Notes: generated from the letters alone by a model not told the origin. A stretch of DNA of 21,868 nucleotides from Alphaproteobacteria bacterium (GCA_004356335.1 SMXP01000067.1:1-21868), one strand, 5' to 3'; positions 6,795 to 15,269 are shown, counted from the stretch's first letter. Made by a program: numbers and translations.

Positions 6795-7238
6795 ATGCCT
6801 GATAGCAGCGAAAATCTAGCGCGGCTTGAAAAGCGATGCATAGCTAAGGGTATGCGCATGACAGAACAGCGCCGAATCATTGCGCGTGTTTTGTCCAGTG
6901 CGTCGGATCACCCGGATGTGGAAGAACTCTACCGGCGGGCGACCGGTGTGGACCCGAATATCAGCATTGCGACCGTCTATCGTACGGTCCGGCTGTTTGA
7001 AGAGGCCGGTATTTTGGAGCGGCATGACTTTCGCGACGGTCGGGCACGTTATGAGGAAGCCAATTCCGATCACCATTATCACCTGATCGACGTCCAATCC
7101 GGTGAAGTGTTGGAGTTTCATAGCGAAGAGATCGAGCAAATGCAGCGCAAGGTCGCCGAACGTATGGGTTTCAAGCTGATCGACCATCGTCTTGAGCTCT
7201 ATGGCGTGCCTCTCGATTCGGATGGATCAGACAGCTGA
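6795..7238 (+). CDS. fur: Fur-family metal-responsive repressor (Fur/Mur type)
   Basis: This 147-aa winged-helix regulator is of the ferric/manganese uptake regulator family. MRMTEQRRIIARVL and VDPNISIATVYRTVRLFEEAGILERHDF form the DNA-binding domain, and HHYHLIDVQSGEVLEFHSEEIE begins the dimerisation and metal-binding domain. The ending HRLELYGVPLDSD is that of alphaproteobacterial Fur/Mur proteins, in which Fur often responds to manganese. The C-terminal cysteine pairs of enterobacterial Fur are absent, as is usual for this group. The usual HHDHL metal motif reads H93 H94 Y95 H96 L, replacing the Asp. AGGA lies 7 bp before the ATG. A dyad upstream may be its operator. Whether it senses Mn or Fe cannot be read from the sequence. 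Confidence 0.92.
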   Translation: MPDSSENLARLEKRCIAKGMRMTEQRRIIARVLSSASDHPDVEELYRRATGVDPNISIATVYRTVRLFEEAGILERHDFRDGRARYEEANSDHHYHLIDVQSGEVLEFHSEEIEQMQRKVAERMGFKLIDHRLELYGVPLDSDGSDS

Positions 7239-7390
7239 GGCGGTTGTTTCCTGTGAAAATGAACATATATCCGCAGAGTTCGACACCATTGCCGATGGGG
7301 CAGCCACGACAAAAGGTGCCCGCATCGCGGCGTGCCATTGGCCCCGCGGTTTGGGCTTTGCAGGGGAATTAGCTGGGGCGACCGGCCACT

Positions 7391-8794
7391 TTGCCAAAAA
7401 AACTTTTCATCAAAACCTATGGCTGCCAGATGAATGTCTATGATTCCGGCAGAATGGCCGATGTGCTGGCGCCGTTGGGTTATGTCCTGGTGGACGCGCC
7501 TGACGAGGCCGATTTGGTCATCCTCAATACGTGCCACATTCGGGAGAAGGCTGCGGAAAAAGTCTATTCGGAGCTCGGCCGCATACGGCCATACAAGCTG
7601 CGCCGCGAAGCGCAGGGCGATCGAATGGTGGTGGCCGTGGCCGGCTGTGTCGCCCAGGCCGAGGGCGAGGAAATTATGCGGCGCCAACCGCTGGTCGACA
7701 TGGTGTTCGGGCCCCAAGCCTATCATCGCTTGCCGGAATTGCTGGCCAAAGTCCATCGCCGCGACGGCCGCGTGCTCGATACGGATTTTCCGGTCGAAGA
7801 TAAATTTGACCGTTTGCCGAAATCAATGGGCACAAAGGGACCGAGCGCGTTTGTGACCATTCAAGAAGGCTGCGACAAGTTTTGTACGTTCTGTGTGGTG
7901 CCCTATACGAGGGGTGCCGAGTTTTCCCGTCCGGTGGATCAGGTGATGGCGGAGGTCGAACACTTGGCCCAAGCTGGCGTGCGAGAGGTCACTCTGCTGG
8001 GCCAAAACGTCAACGCTTATCACGGTGCCGCGCCGGCAAGTCACGGGCGTGACGGATCCTGGGGCCTGGGACAACTCATTCGCCGAGTGGCCGGCATCGA
8101 TGGTATCGACCGTATCCGCTACACCACAAGCCATCCCCGGGATATGGATGAGCGCCTCATCACGGCCCACCGCGACGTGCCGGAATTGATGCCTTATTTG
8201 CACCTTGCCCTACAATCGGGTGCCGATCGCGTGCTTGAAGCCATGAATCGTCAGCACACGGCGGAGTCTTACATAGAGCTGGTTGAACGGGTTCGGGATG
8301 CCCGACCGGATTTAGCCCTATCGTCGGATTTTATTGTTGGATTCCCAGGCGAAACGGATCGGGATTTCGAGGACACGCTTTCTGTGGTGCGGCAAATCGG
8401 TTTTGCTCAATCGTTTTCATTCAAATATAGCCCTCGGCCCGGCACGCCGGCAGCGGATGCCGGCAATCAGATTCCCGACAATATTAAAACGGAACGGCTG
8501 CATGCGTTGCAGGCCTTACTCAACAAACAGCAGCGCGATTTCAACGACCAATGCGTCGGCAAGACATTGCCGGTGCTGTTTGAGAAACCGGGACGCCATG
8601 ACGGACAAATTGTCGGTCGGAGCCCCTATTTGCAGGCGGTCCACGTGGCTGGTCCGGCCTCCCTGCTCGGCACGATTAAGCAAATATTTATTGAACAGAC
8701 CGCCGCTAACTCCTTGTCGGGCCGTATTGAATCCCAATCGGTTGCAACGGCGCGGGACGTTTCTTGCAGCCATGTGGCGACAAATGCTGTTTAA
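7391..8794 (+). CDS. miaB: tRNA-2-methylthio-N6-isopentenyladenosine methylthiotransferase
   Basis: MiaB adds the methylthio group to i6A37 of tRNAs, using two [4Fe-4S] clusters and SAM. The 467-aa protein has the three UPF0004-domain cysteines C12 (YGCQMN), C48 (NTCHIREKA) and C86 (AGCVAQ), and the radical-SAM CxxxCxxC as C161, C165, C168 (EGCDKFCTFC). FSFKYSPRPGTPA precedes a C-terminal TRAM-like RNA-binding region. The start is a TTG at 7391 giving the family N terminus (M)PKKLFIKTYGCQMN; an in-frame TAG at 7370-7372 blocks longer forms, and GGGG at 7375-7378 may serve as binding site. It begins a tight operon with phoH, ybeY, corC and lnt, and lies 152 bp after the Fur/Mur gene in a gap where I see nothing else. 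Confidence 0.96.
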   Translation: MPKKLFIKTYGCQMNVYDSGRMADVLAPLGYVLVDAPDEADLVILNTCHIREKAAEKVYSELGRIRPYKLRREAQGDRMVVAVAGCVAQAEGEEIMRRQPLVDMVFGPQAYHRLPELLAKVHRRDGRVLDTDFPVEDKFDRLPKSMGTKGPSAFVTIQEGCDKFCTFCVVPYTRGAEFSRPVDQVMAEVEHLAQAGVREVTLLGQNVNAYHGAAPASHGRDGSWGLGQLIRRVAGIDGIDRIRYTTSHPRDMDERLITAHRDVPELMPYLHLALQSGADRVLEAMNRQHTAESYIELVERVRDARPDLALSSDFIVGFPGETDRDFEDTLSVVRQIGFAQSFSFKYSPRPGTPAADAGNQIPDNIKTERLHALQALLNKQQRDFNDQCVGKTLPVLFEKPGRHDGQIVGRSPYLQAVHVAGPASLLGTIKQIFIEQTAANSLSGRIESQSVATARDVSCSHVATNAV

Positions 8795-8823
8795 TGCGAG
8801 ATGCAGATTGAAATATCTACCGA

Positions 8824-9840
8824 ATGAATAGAAACAACCCCACATCGACGCGGAGTACGAAAGTACGCGCGCAAGAGACAAAATCGATCAAGATCGATAA
8901 CACGCGGCACCTAGCGGACATTTGCGGCAGCCACGATAAACATCTTGCCATGATCGAGCAGGCGCTCGATGTCTATGTTATGCCACGAGGAAACGAGCTG
9001 TGCATAGAGGGAAGCCGGCGTGAAACGCGCATGGCGGCGAATGTCGTCGAGGAGTTAATTCGCCGTTTAGACAAGGGGCTTCCTGCCGGTGAGGCTGAGG
9101 TTTCGGCTGCCATTCGCATGGTGCTTGAAGGCGGCGAGGCGGGAAACACCGCGTCAACCTCGCTCGATCAACATCAAATCCGTACACAGAAGAAAATAAT
9201 TTCACCGAGGTCGCCGCGGCAGGCTGCTTATATCGATGCATTGCGGCACCATGATTTGGTATTCGGTCTGGGTCCCGCCGGTACGGGGAAGACCTATCTT
9301 GCGGTGGCGATCGGCGTCAGCATGCTTATTCGCGGCGAAGTGGATCGGTTGATTTTGTCGCGACCGGCGGTCGAGGCGGGTGAGCGGCTGGGCTTTTTGC
9401 CGGGTGACATGAAAGACAAGGTAGACCCTTATTTGAGGCCCCTTTACGATGCCTTGCACGATGTCATGGGGGGTGATCAGGTTCATAAAAAACTGGAAAA
9501 CGGCGATATCGAAGTGGCGCCGCTTGCCTTCATGCGCGGCCGAACCTTGAGCAACGCTTTTGTCATATTGGATGAGGCGCAAAATTGCACGCGCATGCAG
9601 ATTAAGATGTTCTTGACCAGATTAGGCGAGAATTCACGAATGGTCGTGACCGGGGACCCAACGCAGGTCGATTTGTCGGAAATGGGCCCCCATGCCCGCG
9701 AACCGGGCCTCGGGGAGGCTCTGGCGATTCTCCAGGGTATCGAAGAGGTGGCGATCGTCCATTTCACGGAGGCCGATGTGGTGCGTCATCCCCTCGTCCA
9801 ACGGATCGTCCGCGCGTATAATGAGCGACAGAATGGTTGA
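8824..9840 (+). CDS. phoH: PhoH-family ATPase (YbeZ type)
   Basis: This 338-aa cytoplasmic P-loop ATPase is of the PhoH/YbeZ group, linked to rRNA maturation and RNA quality control with YbeY. The N-terminal region IKIDNTRHLADICGSHDKHLAMIEQALDVYVMPRGNELCIEG is the family's KH-like lead-in. Walker A GPAGTGKT is at residues 150-157 and Walker B ILDEAQN has D250 and E251. TGDPTQVDL matches the sensor segment. It starts 29 bp after miaB at ATG 8824 with only a weak ribosome binding site, and its stop overlaps the start of ybeY, so translation of the two is probably coupled. Confidence 0.95.
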   Translation: MNRNNPTSTRSTKVRAQETKSIKIDNTRHLADICGSHDKHLAMIEQALDVYVMPRGNELCIEGSRRETRMAANVVEELIRRLDKGLPAGEAEVSAAIRMVLEGGEAGNTASTSLDQHQIRTQKKIISPRSPRQAAYIDALRHHDLVFGLGPAGTGKTYLAVAIGVSMLIRGEVDRLILSRPAVEAGERLGFLPGDMKDKVDPYLRPLYDALHDVMGGDQVHKKLENGDIEVAPLAFMRGRTLSNAFVILDEAQNCTRMQIKMFLTRLGENSRMVVTGDPTQVDLSEMGPHAREPGLGEALAILQGIEEVAIVHFTEADVVRHPLVQRIVRAYNERQNG

Positions 9841-10342
9841 CGTAGACATAAGGTCGCAGAGTCATTTGTGGCAAGATGCCTTGGCGGATCCAGCCGGGAC
9901 GGTTAGCGCCGCGGCGCGCAGCGCCTGCGCTGCGCTTGGAGATCGTGGCGATGTTGCCGGGGAGCTATGCGTTGTGCTCGCGGACAATGCATTCGTTCAG
10001 CAACTCAATAAAGATTATCGCGGCAAAGATCAGCCGACAAATGTTCTTTCTTTTCCGTCACCCGATATTCATCGAATAGTTGAGCCGTCTCACTTGGGCG
10101 ACATCGTCCTTGCCTTCGAGATGATCGCCGGCGAAGCCGACCAAGCAAATCTTCCGCTGGAGAACCATACGGCCCATCTTGTGGTGCACGGCGTCCTCCA
10201 TTTGTTCGGCTATGACCACGTCAGCGCAGGAGATGCGACGCAGATGGAAAGTTTAGAAGCCAAGATCTTGTCAGGTCTAGGTATAGAAGATCCTTATACG
10301 GATAGACCTATAACGTCTGGATCGGAGGTAAGTTATGGCTAA
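9833..10342 (+). CDS. ybeY: endoribonuclease YbeY
   Basis: YbeY is a zinc endoribonuclease needed for 16S rRNA 3' processing and ribosome quality control. The metal site HGVLHLFGYDH is intact, with ligands H119, H123 and H129 counting from ATG 9833. The substrate-pocket segments NKDYRGKDQPTNVLSFP and LGDIVLAFEMI are also typical. The frame is open from 9692 inside phoH, but those codons overlap phoH and have no family similarity. ATG 9833, overlapping the phoH stop, gives 169 aa; ATG 9821 is the close alternative. The end overlaps corC by 8 bp, showing tight operon packing. Confidence 0.94.
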   Translation: MVDVDIRSQSHLWQDALADPAGTVSAAARSACAALGDRGDVAGELCVVLADNAFVQQLNKDYRGKDQPTNVLSFPSPDIHRIVEPSHLGDIVLAFEMIAGEADQANLPLENHTAHLVVHGVLHLFGYDHVSAGDATQMESLEAKILSGLGIEDPYTDRPITSGSEVSYG

Positions 10343-11324
10343 CATTACCTCGACCAACGGAAAAAACATTCCTAACCAAAAGCGCGGTTTAAACCTTCTT
10401 GCCCTTGTGGACAGATTGCGGAGCTATCTCAAGAAGCGAAACGGGGACAGCTCATTACGCGAAAGTCTCGAAGACATTCTTGAAGAAGATGGAAGTACTG
10501 CCCAAGAACTTAGAAACGAAGAACGCGTGATGCTTTTGAACGTTCTCAACCTGGAAGAATTACGGGTTGAGGATGTCATGGTTCCCCGCGCCGATATCAA
10601 AGCGATTAACGCTGATATGACCGTTGCCGAGTGCGCCCGCATCTTTGGCGAAGTCGCCCATTCGCGCCTGCCGGTCTACCAAGAAGTGCTCGATAATCCT
10701 ATCGGCATGGCTCATATTAAAGATGTTGTCGGTCTTTTGGTTCCTCCAACAACACCAGACGGTAAGACGCAAAAGGACGGTGACGATCCCGCGAAGGTGT
10801 CGATTGCTAAATTTTTGAAGCCGGTCCTATTCGTGCCGCCGTCAATGCCGGTGGTCGACCTTTTTCTCAAAATGCAGGCCACGCACATTCATATGGCGCT
10901 TGTCATCGACGAATTCGGCGGAACGGATGGGCTCGTCACCATTGAAGATTTAGTCGAGGAAATCGTCGGCGAAATCGAGGACGAGCACGACACCGCCACA
11001 ACGCCAAACCTAAAGCTGCGTAACGATGGGAGTTACGATGCCAGTGCCCGTGTTCCCATCGACACGCTGGAAGCCGCCTTGTCTGTCGATCTGTTAGATG
11101 AGAAATGGGAAGAAGAGATCGAAACATTGGGGGGCCTCGTCTTTTTCTTAGTCGGCCGGGTGCCGCAACGGGGCGAACTCATCCGTCATCCGGCAGGAAT
11201 CGACTTTCAGGTCGTCGATGCCGATCCTCGGCGGATAAAACGCTTGCGTATCTACCCCGGTAAGAAGCGACCCACCGCGGCTCAAGACCCTTCGAGCGAT
11301 AAAACGTCCGAGCTCAAATCTTAA
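10335..11324 (+). CDS. corC: CorC/HlyC-type CBS-domain protein
   Basis: This 329-aa cytosolic protein has the YbeX/CorC layout: a leader with LRESLEDILEED, a tandem CBS pair starting VEDVMVPRADIKAI and continuing to MALVIDEFGGTDGLVTIEDLVEEIVGEIEDEHD, and a C-terminal CorC_HlyC domain reading ETLGGLVFFLVGRVPQRGEL. The family has been tied to Mg/Co efflux and, more recently, to ribosome-related functions alongside YbeY. The hemolysin name in databases is historical. No membrane segment is visible. GGAGGT lies 5 bp before ATG 10335, and translation is probably coupled to ybeY by the 8-bp overlap. Confidence 0.93.
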   Translation: MANITSTNGKNIPNQKRGLNLLALVDRLRSYLKKRNGDSSLRESLEDILEEDGSTAQELRNEERVMLLNVLNLEELRVEDVMVPRADIKAINADMTVAECARIFGEVAHSRLPVYQEVLDNPIGMAHIKDVVGLLVPPTTPDGKTQKDGDDPAKVSIAKFLKPVLFVPPSMPVVDLFLKMQATHIHMALVIDEFGGTDGLVTIEDLVEEIVGEIEDEHDTATTPNLKLRNDGSYDASARVPIDTLEAALSVDLLDEKWEEEIETLGGLVFFLVGRVPQRGELIRHPAGIDFQVVDADPRRIKRLRIYPGKKRPTAAQDPSSDKTSELKS

Positions 11325-11326
11325 AT

Positions 11327-13060
11327 ATGGGCCTTTCCGGCCTTGGCGAATTTTTGCGAGCCAGAATGTCTCAAAAACGCGGCAACTCTTCCGTAGGCAA
11401 AAAAAACCGGCGCCAAATTTCCCTTGACCAGGCCTGTTGGCACATTGCTCAACTTTCGGGATGGCAACGCGCCGTGACGGGCGTCGGAGCGGGCGCGCTG
11501 AGCGCGTTGGCATTGCCTCCACTGGGCTATGTGGTGCTCATGGTCATAGGCTTCACCTTGCTGGTGGTGCTGATGGACGGATGCGCTGTTTCCGCCGCGG
11601 GATCGCCACTAACACGGCGACAAAAACTCGCAAAGGCGGCCCGGACGGGCTGGTTGTTTGGTTTTGGCTATTTCTTTGTGGGGCTTTATTGGATCGGCTT
11701 TGCTTTATTGGTCGATGCGGAGACTTACGCGTGGATGATTCCGTTTGTGGTCGTATTGGTGCCGGCGGGATTGGCCTTGTTTACGGCAGGAGCCACCGCG
11801 CTTGCCAGTCTGGTTTGGTCTTCCGGTCCCGAGCGTATTGCCAGTCTTGCCATCTTTTGGGTTCTGTTCGAATGGCTGCGGGGCCACATCCTAACGGGAT
11901 TTCCATGGAATTTAGTTGGTTATGCCTGGGCAGGTTCCGACGAAATCATTCAGATTACGGCGTTAATCGGCATTTATGGACTTAGTCTTGTAACCGTTCT
12001 GGTGTGTTCGTCACCCGCGGTCGTTGCGGCGGCAGGGGGCCGGCATGGCGCCGGATTTTTGACGCTTGTCGGCGCAATGGCGGTGGTCGCGGCGATGTGG
12101 GCCGGCGGCGCCTGGCGGTTGTCAAGTCAACCGACCGAATATGTCGACGATGTCCGGATCAGAATCGTTCAGCCCAGCATTCCGCAATCGGAGAAATGGC
12201 AACCGGGCAACGGACCGCGCATTTTTTCTGTTTACATGGAACTGACTCAGCGCGAGGGTTATGACGAAATCAGCCACGTGATGTGGCCGGAATCGGCAGT
12301 GCCCTACATTCTTTCTCGCGATCGCGACCGGCTTGACGCCATCGGTCGGATGCTCGGACCGGAGCGGATCCTCATCACCGGCGCGGTGCGATATGATTTG
12401 CCCGACGATCAATCGTCACCGGTCTTTTTCAACTCGCTCCACGTCATTCAGGCCCAGGACCAAGAAGAACAGTTGACCGGCGAAATAATCGCAACTTATG
12501 ACAAGCAGCATTTGGTGCCGTTTGGCGAGTATTTGCCGCTTGCCGGATTGCTCTCGCGTTTGGGGTTCCGGCAATTGGCCGAGGGCGCCAGCGGTTACGC
12601 GTCAGGTCCGGGCACCATAACCTTGGATGTGGCCGGGGCGCCGCCCGCCTCACCTCTGATTTGCTACGAGATCATTTTTCCCGGTGAGGCAACCGCGCCG
12701 GGGCGCCGTCCGGGCTGGCTCATGAATTTGACCAATGATGCCTGGTTCGGCGATAGTTCGGGGCCGCGTCAGCACCTCGACATGGCCCGGGTGCGGGCCA
12801 TTGAGACCGGCTTGCCGGTGGTCCGCGCGGCCAATAACGGCATTTCCACCATCATCGATCCGTTGGGCCGGACCGCGGCACGCCTGGCGCTCAATGAGGT
12901 GGGGATTTTGGACGGTGGTTTGCCAAGGGCATTGGCGCCTACTTTGTACGACAAATATGGTGACCGATTGGTTCTGTTTCTGCTATTTTGTCTGTCAGGC
13001 TATGTATGGTTCGCGCGACAAGGGAAAATTGGGCTCGGTGGCACGCGGCCGGATGGTTGA
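11327..13060 (+). CDS. lnt: apolipoprotein N-acyltransferase Lnt
   Basis: Lnt performs the last step of lipoprotein maturation, N-acylating the lipid-modified cysteine at the inner membrane. The 577-aa product has an N-terminal region of hydrophobic segments (from about residue 50 to 270) and a periplasmic nitrilase-like domain. The catalytic triad is present: E322 (MWPESAVPY), K393 (YDKQHLVPFGEYLPL) and C446 (LICYEIIFP), with spacing close to that of the E. coli enzyme. A last hydrophobic segment LVLFLLFCLSGYVWFA anchors the C terminus. It is longer than E. coli Lnt (512 aa), partly from a basic N-terminal extension of about 40 residues. ATG 11327, 2 bp after the corC stop, lacks a clear binding site; ATG 11366 is the alternative. 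It is the last gene of the miaB operon. Confidence 0.95.
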   Translation: MGLSGLGEFLRARMSQKRGNSSVGKKNRRQISLDQACWHIAQLSGWQRAVTGVGAGALSALALPPLGYVVLMVIGFTLLVVLMDGCAVSAAGSPLTRRQKLAKAARTGWLFGFGYFFVGLYWIGFALLVDAETYAWMIPFVVVLVPAGLALFTAGATALASLVWSSGPERIASLAIFWVLFEWLRGHILTGFPWNLVGYAWAGSDEIIQITALIGIYGLSLVTVLVCSSPAVVAAAGGRHGAGFLTLVGAMAVVAAMWAGGAWRLSSQPTEYVDDVRIRIVQPSIPQSEKWQPGNGPRIFSVYMELTQREGYDEISHVMWPESAVPYILSRDRDRLDAIGRMLGPERILITGAVRYDLPDDQSSPVFFNSLHVIQAQDQEEQLTGEIIATYDKQHLVPFGEYLPLAGLLSRLGFRQLAEGASGYASGPGTITLDVAGAPPASPLICYEIIFPGEATAPGRRPGWLMNLTNDAWFGDSSGPRQHLDMARVRAIETGLPVVRAANNGISTIIDPLGRTAARLALNEVGILDGGLPRALAPTLYDKYGDRLVLFLLFCLSGYVWFARQGKIGLGGTRPDG

Positions 13061-13261
13061 CTTTGCGGCCTTTTTATCTTTATACCCCCGTGTCCGCAGT
13101 TTGGTCATTTTTTCATTATGACTTTATGATGTTTAGATGATTCAGCTAGGTCACATTGTTTTGAATCTTGCCGGGCTGATTGATTGGTCTTCTTCTCCCC
13201 AGGGGATTTGGACTTGAGGGACACCACGGCTTAGGGTTCAACCACGTTCACAGAGGCGGCA

Positions 13262-13660
13262 GTGATCAAGAAAATACCAAATCCCATTGATGTGCATGTC
13301 GGCAGCCGTGTGCGTTTACGTCGTATGCTGGTCGGCATGAGCCAAGAAAAATTAGGCGAGCAATTGGGGCTCACCTTTCAGCAGATTCAAAAATACGAAA
13401 AAGGCGCCAATCGCATTGGCGCCAGCCGACTTTATCAAATAGCTCAGATCTTGGGCGTTCCCGTCCAATTCTTTTTCGACGACATGCCTGAGGAAAAGAA
13501 ACCCCCGGCAAGTGGATTTGCCGAGGCGGATAGCGCGCCTTTCGTGATGGATTTTGTCAGCAGCAGCGAAGGGCTGCAGCTCAATCGCGCCTATACCAGT
13601 ATTTCCGACGGCAAAATCCGCAAGAAAGTATTGGATTTGGTCAAGGCGCTGGGTGATTAG
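13262..13660 (+). CDS. small XRE-family helix-turn-helix regulator
   Basis: This 132-aa protein carries an N-terminal Cro/cI-type HTH, VGSRVRLRRMLVGMSQEKLGEQLGLTFQQIQKYEKGANRI at residues 9-48, followed by LYQIAQILGVPVQFFF. The C-terminal part has no recognised domain but keeps a terminal helix DGKIRKKVLDLVKAL. Very similar regulators sit next to metK in many Alphaproteobacteria, and the rhizobial PhrR is of this type, so the position is conserved. The start is GTG 13262 with GAGG about 7 bp upstream. The preceding 201-bp gap from lnt is AT-richer and probably holds its promoter, though I cannot fix boxes. A palindromic repeat element begins directly after its stop. Confidence 0.9.
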   Translation: MIKKIPNPIDVHVGSRVRLRRMLVGMSQEKLGEQLGLTFQQIQKYEKGANRIGASRLYQIAQILGVPVQFFFDDMPEEKKPPASGFAEADSAPFVMDFVSSSEGLQLNRAYTSISDGKIRKKVLDLVKALGD

Positions 13661-13784
13661 CGCGTTTTCAGGAAAAGCATGCCCCGGCGAAGGCCGGGGT
13701 GGACCCGGTTTTCCGTCTGAAAACGCGACCAAACTAGGAATCTAGAGCATTGTCATGAGTCAATTAATCTTGGAAATGCTCTAG
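13661..13784 (+). repeat. mosaic palindromic intergenic element, copy A
   Basis: Two palindromes lie in series right after the XRE gene. In the first, CGCGTTTTCA (13661-13670) pairs perfectly with TGAAAACGCG (13718-13727), GGAAAA (13671-13676) with TTTTCC (13709-13714), and a G+C hairpin CCCCGGC/GCCGGGG sits at 13682-13699. In the second, CTAGAGCATT (13742-13751) pairs with AATGCTCTAG (13775-13784). The two-palindrome layout and the GGAAAAG and CCGGTTTTCCGTC core resemble rhizobial RIME elements. The element may act as an RNA processing or termination signal, but that is inference. Confidence 0.85.
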
Positions 13785-13965
13785 CCCGGCTTAAGCCCAC
13801 TCATTATCGGTTGCTCGAAGGGGCTGGTTTGGCCCGTTTCCATTTGCACCCTTGACCGTTCCGCCCAAACTTTGCGAGAAGGTCCCCACTTTTCCTGAAT
13901 GCGCTCTATGGCGATACGGAAGCGGCGCGAGTGGCCGCACAACTCTAAGGGGAGGCCCGGAAAAA
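13785..13965 (+). promoter_or_regulatory. metK leader region with competing small hairpins
   Basis: This is the gap between palindromic copy A and metK; the full gap from the XRE gene is 305 bp and holds no gene. Close to metK, GCGGC (13922-13926) pairs with GCCGC (13934-13938). Alternatively GAGT (13929-13932) can pair with ACTC (13942-13945), and CTCT (13943-13946) can pair with GGAG (13951-13954), the latter covering the ribosome binding site. These stems overlap and exclude one another in part, as in a regulatory leader. They are short, and I do not recognise any known SAM riboswitch class, so the role is speculative. Confidence 0.3.
13884..13906 (-). repeat. half copy of the palindromic element (copy A2)
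   Basis: CCCACTTTTCCTGAATGCGCTC is one arm of the same family; reversed it begins GAGCGCATTCAGGAAAAGTG. The matching arm is absent, so this is a truncated copy. It lies 60 bp before the metK start and shows that the open frame continuing upstream of metK is not coding. Confidence 0.75.
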
Positions 13966-15132
13966 GTGCTCAGAGCCGATTACCTTTTCACCAGCGAGAG
14001 CGTCTCCGAAGGACATCCCGATAAGGTCTGCGACCGCATTTCGGATGCCATTGTTGATGCTTATATCACGGCTCAATCGGATTCACGCGTGGCCCTCGAA
14101 ACGCTCGTGACAACCGATCGGATCGTGCTGTCGGGGGAAGTCCGGGGGCCGGAAAGTATGACTCCGGACTATCTCGAACAGGTCGCCCGCGAAGCCGTAC
14201 GCAAGATCGGCTACGAGCAAGAGGGTTTCCATTGGCAGGAAGTCCAGGTGGATATCTTCGTCCATGCTCAATCACAAGACATCGCGCAAGGTGTCGATGC
14301 CGCGGGCAATAAGGATGAAGGGGCCGGCGACCAAGGGCTTATGTTCGGTTATGCCTGTCGTGAAACCGAACAGCTTATGCCGGCGCCGATCTATTATGCT
14401 CATCGTATTTTGCAAGATTTGGCGACGGCGCGCCATGCCGGCCAAGTGACGCAATTGGGGCCGGACGCGAAAAGCCAAGTGACCCTTCGCTATGTGGATG
14501 GTCGGCCGGTCGGCACAACATCAGTGGTGGTATCGACGCAGCATGTGGCAGACGTTTCTCAAGATGACGTGCGTGAGATTGTGCGGCCTTACGTTCTTAA
14601 TGCATTGCCGGACGGTTGGATGTGTCCTGAGGCAGATTTCTACGTCAACCCGACGGGGAAGTTTGTTATTGGCGGACCGCACGGCGATACCGGGCTGACC
14701 GGGCGCAAAATCATCGTCGACACCTATGGCGGTGCCGCGCCTCATGGCGGCGGCGCTTTTTCCGGAAAAGATCCGACCAAAGTAGACCGTTCGGCGGCTT
14801 ATGTGGCCCGCTACTTGGCAAAGAACGTCGTGGCCGCCGATCTGGCCGATCGATGCACCATTCAATTGGCGTATGCCATCGGGGTATCAAGACCATTGTC
14901 TTTTTATATTGACCTCCACGGCACGGGGAAGGTCAGTGAAGCCGTTTTGGAGAGTATTCTGCCGGACTGTGTCGATTTGAGTCCGAGAGGCATTCGGGAA
15001 CATTTAGAGCTCAATAAACCGATCTATGAAAGAACGGCAGCATACGGACATTTTGGCCGCGAACCGGAAGCCGACGGCGGCTTTTCCTGGGAAAAGTGCG
15101 ATCTGGTCGATACGCTGAAATCAGCACTTTAG
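13966..15132 (+). CDS. metK: S-adenosylmethionine synthetase
   Basis: MetK makes SAM from methionine and ATP, supplying the methyl donor used by TrmB and the SAM used by MiaB encoded nearby. The 388-aa product has the standard signatures YLFTSESVSEGHPDKVCDRISDA at the N terminus, GAGDQGLMFGYA, and GGGAFSGKDPTKVDRSAAY. Although the frame is open from 13852, GTG 13966 is chosen: AAGGGGAGG stands 10-11 bp upstream, the product then starts (M)LRADYLFTSESV as in the family, and the upstream codons run through a truncated repeat element. The end at 15132 is followed at once by another repeat. Confidence 0.96.
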   Translation: MLRADYLFTSESVSEGHPDKVCDRISDAIVDAYITAQSDSRVALETLVTTDRIVLSGEVRGPESMTPDYLEQVAREAVRKIGYEQEGFHWQEVQVDIFVHAQSQDIAQGVDAAGNKDEGAGDQGLMFGYACRETEQLMPAPIYYAHRILQDLATARHAGQVTQLGPDAKSQVTLRYVDGRPVGTTSVVVSTQHVADVSQDDVREIVRPYVLNALPDGWMCPEADFYVNPTGKFVIGGPHGDTGLTGRKIIVDTYGGAAPHGGGAFSGKDPTKVDRSAAYVARYLAKNVVAADLADRCTIQLAYAIGVSRPLSFYIDLHGTGKVSEAVLESILPDCVDLSPRGIREHLELNKPIYERTAAYGHFGREPEADGGFSWEKCDLVDTLKSAL

Positions 15133-15258
15133 AGTGTTTCCAGGAAAACCGGTGGCCACCCCGGCCTTCGCCGGGACATGCTTTTCCTGAATGCGCTCTG
15201 AGTCTTTGTTTGGTCGCGCATTCGGACGGAAAACCGGGTCCACTTTTCCTGAATGCGC
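15129..15258 (+). repeat. chimeric palindromic element, copy B (two joined units)
   Basis: The first unit (15129-15199) has GTGTTTCC on its left arm but GAATGCGC on its right arm, so its outer arms do not pair, and it holds the same G+C hairpin (CCCGGC/GCCGGG, 15160-15175) seen inverted in copy A. The second unit has perfectly paired arms GCGCATTC (15216-15223) and GAATGCGC (15251-15258) around the ACGGAAAACCGG and CTTTTCC core. It fills most of the metK-trmB gap and overlaps the end of metK by a few bases. Confidence 0.8.
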
Positions 15259-15269
15259 TTTAGCATTGA

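Noticed and set aside
6628..6819. 63-aa open frame overlapping the Fur/Mur start, considered as a rimI remnant
   Set aside because: No acetyltransferase motif is visible, and the frame crosses the dyad and the start of a certain gene.
13852..13965. Upstream extension of metK
   Set aside because: The extra codons read through a truncated repeat element and do not resemble MetK; GTG 13966 has a good binding site and the family N terminus.
13906..13965. SAM/SAH or SAM-II riboswitch before metK
   Set aside because: Only a short CACAAC stretch recalls the SAM/SAH class; the rest of its conserved core is not seen, and the SAM-II core is absent too.
13661..15258. CRISPR-like repeat array
   Set aside because: The units are few, unevenly spaced, palindromic and mosaic, with no regular spacers and no cas genes.
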